NCBI GenBank assembly: GCA_017542145.1 | Contig: JAFXXQ010000044.1 | Span: 1 to 33,842, forward strand | Length of the DNA: 33,842 bases | Origin: Bacteroidaceae bacterium | GTDB lineage: Bacteria; Bacteroidota; Bacteroidia; Bacteroidales; Bacteroidaceae | Direction of reading: 5' to 3' | Shown here: positions 1 to 7,575 of the stretch, one piece after another | Layout of the letters: each line of letters begins with the position of its first letter | How positions within the stretch are numbered: position 1 is the stretch's first letter | Notes under the pieces: model-generated | What the model was told of the DNA's origin: nothing | The model's input: the letters and a program-made list of their open reading frames with translations, nothing else | The model's database searches: none | Position numbers and translations under genes: made by a program

Positions 1-240
1 CATGAGGTTATACTTGCCGCCACGCTGTAGAATGGTGACAAAACTGCTAAACATATCCTCATTCTCAGTGAGGAAACTGGCGATGGTATGACCCGTGAAC
101 GTGTAGCGGTTGGAGGTGTCGATCTCTTCCTGACAACTGCTAACGGTCAAGGCTGTTACCAATACAGCTACAACTCCTATGACTCCACCCCGAAGGGAGT
201 GGGGGAATAGGTTGGGGATATGTTTATGCAGTTTAATCAT
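1..240 (-). CDS. Fasciclin-domain lipoprotein, N-terminal fragment (runs off the left edge)
   Basis: Only the first 80 codons lie in the window. The start ATG is at 240 and is followed by a basic N-terminus, a hydrophobic stretch and a lipobox ending VSSC, so Cys36 is the probable lipidation site. From residue 37 the sequence closely matches the upstream 703-residue neighbour: 34 of 43 residues are identical over the stretch that starts EEIDTSNRYTFTG and ends at the edge. That stretch is the beginning of a fasciclin (FAS1) domain. The gene begins 11 bases after the stop of its paralogue and is the fifth gene of a SusC/SusD operon. Its signal peptide carries an extra proline/arginine-containing segment (about residues 9-19) absent from the paralogue. 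By inference it is a surface lipoprotein; its ligand is unknown. Confidence 0.8.
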   Translation of the reverse strand, partial: MIKLHKHIPNLFPHSLRGGVIGVVAVLVTALTVSSCQEEIDTSNRYTFTGHTIASFLTENEDMFSSFVTILQRGGKYNLM

Positions 241-251
241 GGTGGGGATTT

Positions 252-2363
252 TTATTTACGTTTTTCGTCAAGAGAAATGTTCTCATTGCGTAGCCAGCCA
301 ACAGGAACGAATTCAATGTAGTCGTGCATGAACTGGTCGAGACCGTCATCGTTCTCATTGACGTTCTTGGCACGGAACCAGTGGTCGCCGCCATCTAGAT
401 ACTTTGTGGTGAGGACAAGGCGGATGACGGATGGTTCGTGACGAGCCAAATGGCCATAAGCGTAGTATTGGGTGCTACCCTTAAGGAAGCCACGGTTCTT
501 CATTTGCTTGTCGTTGATGACACCGTTGTCGTCGGTCTGCGCGTCGGCAATCCAACCGATACGGGGGTTGGCTGTTGCACTCAAGCGGAGGTCAACGGGG
601 ATACCCGTAATCTCGTTGTCGAAATAGAACTGGGTGATACCACGGTTTGTCATACCCTGATAGCCAAAGCGCATCTCGTAGGTACCTGGTGGAACGTGAG
701 GCAGGCGGTAGGAGACATCGGCGGGACCAAGACACATACACTCGTCACCCATGTAGTTCGTCCAACTATTGTGTGGGCTGAGGTAGTACAGACGGGCTTC
801 CTCGTGATTGTACTTGATGCGGTCGCTGTACGTACCAGGAATGTAGAACTCGTAGTCGCCAGCGCCTGCAAACTTGATGTTGTTACCGTCCGACCAGCGG
901 ATGTTGTTGTTGGTATATTCAGGAGCGATGGACGAGAAGTCGATACGGATAATCTCGTTCAACACGAAACCAGACATCACTTCTTCGTCATAAATCAGGA
1001 AATGGTCAATGAGGTGGATGGATCCATTCAATGCCTCATTCTGGAAGCCGGGGTACTTCGTCTTATTATTAGCCACGGTGGTAGGCTCCATGATGCGGAT
1101 GTTGACGGGGATGTTTTTCTTTCCACAGGTCACGTTGAAGGCACCAGGAGCAGCAGCAATAAGATCGGGATCCTTGGTGTAGTTCAAGAAAATACATTCG
1201 GAATAGGAACGTTCAATGCCGTCGTCACATAGGCCACGCGTACCATTACTGAGGGGACGGATAACTTTGAGCAGTGTTCCCTGCATGGTTTCGAAGTAGT
1301 CGTAACGGTCGGCACGAGTCAGATATACACTTTCCGAGTTAAAATAGCCGCCACACGTGATTTTGTAGCAAGTCAGACGGGTGTAAAGCAGTTTGCGGTC
1401 TAACAAGTGGTAAGCAACGAACTTATAGAGAGCGTTGTTCGGACTCTGGTAGTTGTTATCATCGGAGGACTCGGGATACCAGATCTTGCACTGGGCAAAC
1501 AGGTCTTCGATATTAAAAATGCCTGCTGCATGATAGACGGAGTCGGGCTCAACGAAAGCCGTGAAGCCGTAATAGCGGCTTGGGGGGTAAGGACAGCCCG
1601 AGGCATTGTAGATAGTAAGCGTGGTTTTGTCGCCGTCCGTGTAAGAAAAGTCCTTGTAGGGTTGCAATTTTGCGTCCAGTCCAGTCCGTTCTAGGGCTTC
1701 AGAGAAGATGCTCAGGAACTTCATACTTTCAATGACGGTGGGTACCGTTTCAGAGGATGGGTTCATGACCGAATTGATAATCTGGACGACACCATTCTCC
1801 ACTTCCTCATCGGCACCGACAACCTGCGCACCATTGATGAAGAGGAGGCTATGCTGAAGAGAGTCCACGTCATAACTCATCGTAAGGTAGCGGTCGTTGA
1901 GGTTCATTGTGGGGACAACATCTCCCTCCATTTCCGTGGTTAAGTAGGTGGCAGGGATGATATGTGTCTGGGCAATGACCGTGCACATTGAGTCGCTAAG
2001 GTCTTCCAGTCGGGGCGACGTGACACCTGTCCAGATGACCTTCTTCGAACCTGGTTTCAGGGACTCCTTGTAGATGGAATCCTGTTCGAATAGATAACGG
2101 TCGATGGCGTCGTTCATGGGGGCAAAGCATGTGTAAGTACCGTATGCCTTCATTAGGTTGAACTTGCCGCCGCGCTTCAGGATGGTTATGAAACTGCTGA
2201 ACATATCGTTATGTTCTTCAAGGAAGCTTGCCACCGTGTTTCCCGTGAATGTATAGCGGTTGCTGGTGTCAATATCCTCTTTACAGCCCACGACCGACAA
2301 TCCGACAACTGTCAGCAATGCCACCGCCGTTAGGACAGATAAAAAGTGTTTTTTGATTTTCAT
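252..2363 (-). CDS. Fasciclin-domain surface lipoprotein (703 aa)
   Basis: The N-terminus is a lipoprotein signal ending VVGC (Cys27). Residues about 40-200 look like a FAS1 domain, with the motif TYTCFAPMNDAIDRY (compare the FAS1 pattern 'tvFAPtNdAf') and a later segment resembling the 'hii..' strand. A second, more divergent FAS1 unit appears to start near residue 205 (TVIESMKFLSIFSEALERTG). The C-terminal third is beta-rich with a phrase like PPGTYEMRFGYQG, similar to jelly-roll or carbohydrate-binding modules, but no family can be assigned with certainty. FAS1 domains are generally adhesion or ligand-binding modules; no catalytic motif is visible. The gene starts 15 bases after the SusD-like gene ends and lies 11 bases before a close paralogue, so it belongs to the same operon. 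It is probably an outer-membrane surface protein working with the SusCD complex (inference). Confidence 0.85.
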   Translation of the reverse strand: MKIKKHFLSVLTAVALLTVVGLSVVGCKEDIDTSNRYTFTGNTVASFLEEHNDMFSSFITILKRGGKFNLMKAYGTYTCFAPMNDAIDRYLFEQDSIYKESLKPGSKKVIWTGVTSPRLEDLSDSMCTVIAQTHIIPATYLTTEMEGDVVPTMNLNDRYLTMSYDVDSLQHSLLFINGAQVVGADEEVENGVVQIINSVMNPSSETVPTVIESMKFLSIFSEALERTGLDAKLQPYKDFSYTDGDKTTLTIYNASGCPYPPSRYYGFTAFVEPDSVYHAAGIFNIEDLFAQCKIWYPESSDDNNYQSPNNALYKFVAYHLLDRKLLYTRLTCYKITCGGYFNSESVYLTRADRYDYFETMQGTLLKVIRPLSNGTRGLCDDGIERSYSECIFLNYTKDPDLIAAAPGAFNVTCGKKNIPVNIRIMEPTTVANNKTKYPGFQNEALNGSIHLIDHFLIYDEEVMSGFVLNEIIRIDFSSIAPEYTNNNIRWSDGNNIKFAGAGDYEFYIPGTYSDRIKYNHEEARLYYLSPHNSWTNYMGDECMCLGPADVSYRLPHVPPGTYEMRFGYQGMTNRGITQFYFDNEITGIPVDLRLSATANPRIGWIADAQTDDNGVINDKQMKNRGFLKGSTQYYAYGHLARHEPSVIRLVLTTKYLDGGDHWFRAKNVNENDDGLDQFMHDYIEFVPVGWLRNENISLDEKRK

Positions 2364-2378
2364 GGAGATGCTACCTTG

Positions 2379-4145
2379 TTAGTTTTTCGAGATAACGTCT
2401 TTCTTATTCCATACTGGGTTCTGAACCAACATCGTATCTGTCTTGATTACACTTTCAGCAATGGGGAAGAAGAGCGCGTCAATGGAAGCCATTTTACTCT
2501 TGATGGCACTCTGGTTGCTCTCATACTTGTGAGGAACCATGATGTTCAACATGTTGTTAGTGGAACCGTCGCGAAGAGCCATTCGAACAAGGTCGAACCA
2601 GCGCTTGCCTTCGAAGCAGAGCTCACGCTGACGCTCCTTGATTACCATGTCCCGAAGGTCTGCTGTACCCGAATACTTGATGGAGTCTTTCGGTGAAACA
2701 CCCCACGGGTTAGATCGATAGTAAACGGCTTTCACCAACTTGAAGGCTTCGGGCAGGTCGTTCTTCACGGAGTCGGCGCGGAAAGCACGGGCCTCGGCCT
2801 CCATCAGCATGACGTCAGTGATACGGTAGAGGATTACGTTTTGCCAATAGTAACGGCCGTCGTCGTCTGAATTCGTGTTGTAATATTCTGCTTGTCCTTC
2901 GGAACTGGAGTTGGGAGCTACCCTTGTAGAGCGCGTAGTGTATTTAGCAATAGGAAAGACATCCTCTTCGGGACCGTGCTGGTCTGTGTAGCTGGCGCGA
3001 CGCAAATCGGTTTTACCTTCGTAGAGGCTGTTCTCGTCCGAACCCTTCTTGCCAAGATAAGATGAAGCCGTGAAAGGCATACTCGTCTGACCTTGTTCGT
3101 AACCATAGAAAGCGCAGATAGCGTAGTTATGGTTGTTGTCCTCATCAAGCTGCAATTCAAGAATGCTCTCTTTACGATTGTTCTTATCCGTGAAAAACTT
3201 GACATAGGTCTCATCATGGGAAGATGCTGTATTCTTATTCACAGGATGGGTTTCCAGCGGATAGCTGGCAACAAGAGCGTTGGAACCTTCCTGTTCCTCT
3301 TCCATGCCAACGTTGTTCTTTTTCTTCCAGTCAATGAGGTACTGCTTGCGGTCAGCGATGATGCGCTCGCAGTAGTCGATGCACTCGGTGTAGAAGTCGT
3401 AGCAGTCAGCTCCGTCACTCTTGCTTTGGAACTGAGTGAAAGCGGCTTTCCAAAGAAGGACGTCAGCACGGATGGCACGGACGGCATCGGCTGTGAAACG
3501 GCCTTTATTATACAACTCGTTATTGTAGGAACCGGAGGGAAGAACGAGACTTTCGGCTTCCTTGAGGTCAGCAAGAATAAAGTCGATGGCTTCAAGCGGT
3601 GTTGATTGCTTGATGTTGAGGTCTTGGCTATCATCAATTTTGGCCTCCTTCAGCAGAGGTATATCGCGGAAGGCACGCACCAGATAGAAGTGGCAGAGGG
3701 CTCGCATGGCTAACATCTCACCACGTACCACATCCAAGTCGCCTTGAGTGAAGTCCGGATCTTCATCCATCACCTGCGGTGCAAAATGAAGCACAATGTT
3801 GCAGTTGTTGATGATTTTGTAGTAGATGGACCAATCGCAGTAGCGGTTGGTGGCCAATAGGTTGGCATTGTTGATGTATTTCAGTTCCGTACCGATATGG
3901 GTGGTCTCAATGACATCGTCAGAACGGAGTTCGCCATAAACAAACACACGTTTGACAAAGGCATCGGAAACAAGGTTTTTGTAGCTATTTGCTACCATAC
4001 CGTTTACATCAGCTTTGTTCTTCCAGAAATCTTCCAAGACGACCTTGTCAGTCGGGTAGATGGTCAGGAAGTCCGTACAGCCTGTCATGGTCAACGTCAT
4101 GGCTGTAAATGTTGCTATTGAGAAGATCTTGAATGTCTTTTTCAT
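2379..4145 (-). CDS. SusD/RagB-family nutrient-binding outer-membrane lipoprotein
   Basis: The protein is 588 residues from the ATG at 4145. An in-frame ATG 30 bases upstream is less likely because MKKTFK begins a normal lipoprotein signal, with lipobox LTMTGC and Cys23. The sequence after it (TDFLTIYPTDKVVLEDFWKN) is the hallmark SusD N-terminus, and the helical region with MRALCHFYLVRAF and the C-terminal RQRELCFEGKRWFDLVRM are signature SusD/RagB motifs. SusD proteins cap the SusC barrel at the cell surface and bind the substrate, often an oligosaccharide but in RagAB a peptide. The gene sits 44 bases downstream of the SusC gene in the usual order. The substrate cannot be deduced, because no degradative enzyme is encoded in this operon inside the window. 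Confidence 0.95.
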   Translation of the reverse strand: MKKTFKIFSIATFTAMTLTMTGCTDFLTIYPTDKVVLEDFWKNKADVNGMVANSYKNLVSDAFVKRVFVYGELRSDDVIETTHIGTELKYINNANLLATNRYCDWSIYYKIINNCNIVLHFAPQVMDEDPDFTQGDLDVVRGEMLAMRALCHFYLVRAFRDIPLLKEAKIDDSQDLNIKQSTPLEAIDFILADLKEAESLVLPSGSYNNELYNKGRFTADAVRAIRADVLLWKAAFTQFQSKSDGADCYDFYTECIDYCERIIADRKQYLIDWKKKNNVGMEEEQEGSNALVASYPLETHPVNKNTASSHDETYVKFFTDKNNRKESILELQLDEDNNHNYAICAFYGYEQGQTSMPFTASSYLGKKGSDENSLYEGKTDLRRASYTDQHGPEEDVFPIAKYTTRSTRVAPNSSSEGQAEYYNTNSDDDGRYYWQNVILYRITDVMLMEAEARAFRADSVKNDLPEAFKLVKAVYYRSNPWGVSPKDSIKYSGTADLRDMVIKERQRELCFEGKRWFDLVRMALRDGSTNNMLNIMVPHKYESNQSAIKSKMASIDALFFPIAESVIKTDTMLVQNPVWNKKDVISKN

Positions 4146-4189
4146 AGGACTAATCATTAAAAGTTCAATGTTCAAATTATTAAACTGTC

Positions 4190-7100
4190 TTAGAATCCGA
4201 TGGTGAGAGCCAGTGTATAGGAGCGTGAACGCGGTGTCTTAGCATTGTCCGATGCACGGCCCCAACCGCCGACAGAGATTTCAGGATCCACACCTGTGTA
4301 GTTCGTCCACACAAACAGGTTGTTGGCCGAGCCGGCGAGATAGAGACTGTTCAGACCATACTTCTTCAGGTTCTTAGCATCGAAGCTGTAGGAGAGCTGA
4401 AGGTAGGAGAAACGGACGTAGGAAGCATCCTCCACATAGCGGTCGCAACCAAGGAAGTTGTAACCTGTGTTATAGAGGGCACGTGGGATAACCGTCTGAT
4501 CGCCTTCCTTACGCCAGCGCCAGTTGACGGCGATACTCTGGTTGTCGTTGGAGTACATGTTCTCAATGTCGGAACGTGCCTGGTTGACGACATCCACACC
4601 GTAACGATAGGTGAACTGCGTCCTCAGCTGGAGTCGTTTGTAGAAGAAGGTGAAGCCGAAACCACCCTGTGCGTCAGGGTTGGAGTTGCCAAGATAGACA
4701 ATATCCAATTCGTTGATGTTACCATCGTGGTTGATGTCCTCGTAGATGGCATCACCACCACGGAAGCGGTAGCGCTGAGTACCATCCTCGTAGCCGAACA
4801 CCATCTGTAGCGGTTTGCCGTTGGCGCCGTAGATGACATTACCGTCTTCGTCGTAAGCGATGGGGCAGCTGGCGCCGTAGATAGGTTTATCCGTCAGGTT
4901 GCCATTGGCATCCTTCTCGTAGGCCACGATGCGCGACGGAGTATAGTTCGGATCGTTCTCAAACTTGTTAAGGGCCTTCTCGTAGTTCTTGTAGCTGTAT
5001 TCATAGACACCCAGATAGCGGAAGCCATAGAAGGAACCCAGCGGGTTGCCCACTTGAATACGGCCCAGATAGGTGTTGTTGGCGAAATTATAATCGCCAT
5101 TTTGGCTGTTGAGGACACTTTCTTCCATGCTCTCAATGCGGTTGAAGTTCTGACCGACATTGACGTAGCAGTTCATGTAGAAGTCTTTGCCCACCTGGAT
5201 GACTTTGTTACCCTGGAGGTTGAGTTCCCAACCATGGTTGCTGACGGCACCCGTGTTGCGGTAGGCAAGGCTGGAGTAGCCGTTATAGTTGGGGATGGAG
5301 TAGTTCGACATCAGCTGGTCGGAGGTCACGTTCTTGTAAACGTTGATGTCGGCGGTCAAACGATCATCCATGAAGCCGAGGTTGCTACCGACGTTATACT
5401 CTGTCTTTTTGGCCCAGCGGAGGTCAGTAAGACGGAGGCCGCCCTGCTGAACAGCGTTCATGTCAAATACACGTCCGTTGTTGCTATAAGTGGTATAATG
5501 CAGATATTCACTGCCCGGAGTAGAACCGGTAATACCAACACCTGCACGGAAGGAGAGCATGGAGAGCCATTTCTCTGACCACTTCATCCAAGGTTCATCG
5601 ACGACATTCCAGCGGAGGGAGAGGCCAGGGAAGTTACCCCACTTGTGAGCATTACCGAATCGGGTTGAACCGTCGCGGCGCAGGGTGGCGGTGGCACTGT
5701 ATCGGCCGCCCATGTAGGAATAAACGGCAGAGAATGACATGGCTGCCGAACGCCATTGGCCTGTACCCGTGCTACTGCCGGTCAGGTAGGTGCCTGTGGT
5801 CGGGCTGATAATGCCGTGAGGGATGCCATGCGACGAGGCGTGCTGGCTTGAACTGCTACCGATGGTCATTTCAAATCGTCCCATCAGAGTAAAGTAGTGC
5901 TTCTCGTTTTTGAAGTGCGGCGTAAAGTTTAGCTGATGACGTGTGGAGAATGCAAGCGACTTATCGTCATTGTTGCTACTCTTGTTCACGTTCGTGTTGA
6001 GCCATCCCTGTGTGGACAGACTATTGGGGAAATAGTCGTCGTTGCTGGTGGTGGCGGCATCCATGTTGACCATACCGTAGTACTTCAGCTGAGTTTCATC
6101 GCGGTCAAGACCGAGGAGCTTGTAGTCCAAGGCAATCTGTGGCGTGATGCGGTAGCTCTTGTTGTTTTTCCAAGCCTGATTACCGACAGCTACAGGGTTG
6201 ATGTAATTCTTCTGGTTCCCGTCAAAGATACTGCTTGCGGTTTGACGAATGATGTAGTAATCTTCCGTGTCGTTGCCCTGCGGATCCTGAGCCCAGATAC
6301 TCATGTTCGGCATAATGATTTGAGCGGTGGAAAGAAGACCGCTGTAATTCTGGTCGTTGTTCGTATAGGTCAGAGCGAAGTCGGCTGACACCTTAATACG
6401 GTCGCTGATATAGTAGTCAAGAGCCATACGGGTGGAAAGACGATCGAGGCTCTGCTCGATGACAGTACCTGTCTGATGATAGTAACCACCGCTGATACGG
6501 AATTGTGCTCGGTCACCGCCACCGGTGAGGTTCAGGTTATGGTCGTGCGTGAAACCGTTGGTGCTAATGGCCTTCACCCAGTCGGTATTGTTGTTGAAGT
6601 TCTCGTACTCGGAGAAGGTCGGGTTGTAATTGAGCTCTTCAGCGTTGGAGGCGGTGCTGCTTTGTGTGGGGTTGAAGTGCGACTCCTTGAGGAGCATGGT
6701 GTAGTCATCGCCGTTCAGCAGGTTGAGGCCCTTAGGCATCCATGCCTGCGAGAAACGGTAGCTGTACGACACCTTTGTCTTTCCACGCGAACCACGCTTG
6801 GTGTTAATCATGATGACACCGTTAGCACCACGGCTACCCCAGATGGCGCAGGCTGCGGCATCCTTCAGAACTTCGATGCTTTCGATGTCTTCGGGGTTCA
6901 CGGTCAGCAGCTGGGCGAAGCTCTCTTCGTTGGCGGTGGAGAAGTCGAAATTTCCTTTCTCTTCTGTCGGCATTTCGAAGATGTTCCCGTTGACGACGAT
7001 AAGGGGCTCTGCATTACCCGTGATGGTGGAGGTACCACGCAGACGCATCTGCGTGCCGGAACCAAGGTCACCCGAGTTGAACACGATGTCAAGACCGGCA

Positions 7101-7564
7101 ATCTGTCCCTGCAGGGCTTCGTCGACCGAGGCGAAGGAGAGACCTTCCATTTCGCTCATGCTGAACTTCTGCTTAGCGACGGAGACTTCGCGGTCGAGAA
7201 TGTCCAGACCGTTGGTCTCGTTGCGCTTCTGGGCGACGATGGTGACTTCATCAATGACGTTGTCATCTTTCATTACTACATTAAATACGGTACGCGTACC
7301 TATATCTAATATAACGTCCTTATAGCCGACGTACGATATTTTCAGTTTGTCCTTGGTGTCGCGGACCACCATGACGAAGTTTCCGTCGAAGTCGGTGGTG
7401 GCGGCTTCCACAATACGGTTGTCCTTGTTGAGCTCGACGACGTTCACCATCATCAAAGGACCCATGTCGTCGCTCACATTACCTGAAATACGGGATGTCT
7501 GAGCGAATGCGCCCGTTGTCAGCAGGCATAAAACAGCTGCGAGGATATACTTAACTTGTTTCAT
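4190..7564 (-). CDS. SusC/RagA-family TonB-dependent outer-membrane transporter
   Basis: The protein is 1124 residues, normal for SusC. A signal peptide ends near GAFAQ (residue 22). Residues about 25-110 form a carboxypeptidase-regulatory-like beta-sandwich (ISGNVSDDMGPL...SYVGYKD) typical of SusC N-termini. The plug domain follows, with VDEALQGQIAGLDI, MRLRGTSTITGNAEPLIVVNG and the signature VLKDAAACAIWGSRGANGV, and then a long 22-strand-type barrel ending in the aromatic terminus LALTIGF. SusC imports ligand captured by SusD, using TonB energy. It starts 12 bases after the first fasciclin gene ends and precedes the SusD gene, so the three are co-transcribed. No anti-sigma-interacting N-terminal extension (STN domain) is visible, so regulation through a FecR-like anti-sigma factor is not indicated. 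Confidence 0.96.
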   Translation of the reverse strand: MKQVKYILAAVLCLLTTGAFAQTSRISGNVSDDMGPLMMVNVVELNKDNRIVEAATTDFDGNFVMVVRDTKDKLKISYVGYKDVILDIGTRTVFNVVMKDDNVIDEVTIVAQKRNETNGLDILDREVSVAKQKFSMSEMEGLSFASVDEALQGQIAGLDIVFNSGDLGSGTQMRLRGTSTITGNAEPLIVVNGNIFEMPTEEKGNFDFSTANEESFAQLLTVNPEDIESIEVLKDAAACAIWGSRGANGVIMINTKRGSRGKTKVSYSYRFSQAWMPKGLNLLNGDDYTMLLKESHFNPTQSSTASNAEELNYNPTFSEYENFNNNTDWVKAISTNGFTHDHNLNLTGGGDRAQFRISGGYYHQTGTVIEQSLDRLSTRMALDYYISDRIKVSADFALTYTNNDQNYSGLLSTAQIIMPNMSIWAQDPQGNDTEDYYIIRQTASSIFDGNQKNYINPVAVGNQAWKNNKSYRITPQIALDYKLLGLDRDETQLKYYGMVNMDAATTSNDDYFPNSLSTQGWLNTNVNKSSNNDDKSLAFSTRHQLNFTPHFKNEKHYFTLMGRFEMTIGSSSSQHASSHGIPHGIISPTTGTYLTGSSTGTGQWRSAAMSFSAVYSYMGGRYSATATLRRDGSTRFGNAHKWGNFPGLSLRWNVVDEPWMKWSEKWLSMLSFRAGVGITGSTPGSEYLHYTTYSNNGRVFDMNAVQQGGLRLTDLRWAKKTEYNVGSNLGFMDDRLTADINVYKNVTSDQLMSNYSIPNYNGYSSLAYRNTGAVSNHGWELNLQGNKVIQVGKDFYMNCYVNVGQNFNRIESMEESVLNSQNGDYNFANNTYLGRIQVGNPLGSFYGFRYLGVYEYSYKNYEKALNKFENDPNYTPSRIVAYEKDANGNLTDKPIYGASCPIAYDEDGNVIYGANGKPLQMVFGYEDGTQRYRFRGGDAIYEDINHDGNINELDIVYLGNSNPDAQGGFGFTFFYKRLQLRTQFTYRYGVDVVNQARSDIENMYSNDNQSIAVNWRWRKEGDQTVIPRALYNTGYNFLGCDRYVEDASYVRFSYLQLSYSFDAKNLKKYGLNSLYLAGSANNLFVWTNYTGVDPEISVGGWGRASDNAKTPRSRSYTLALTIGF

Positions 7565-7575
7565 GATACCTTGTA

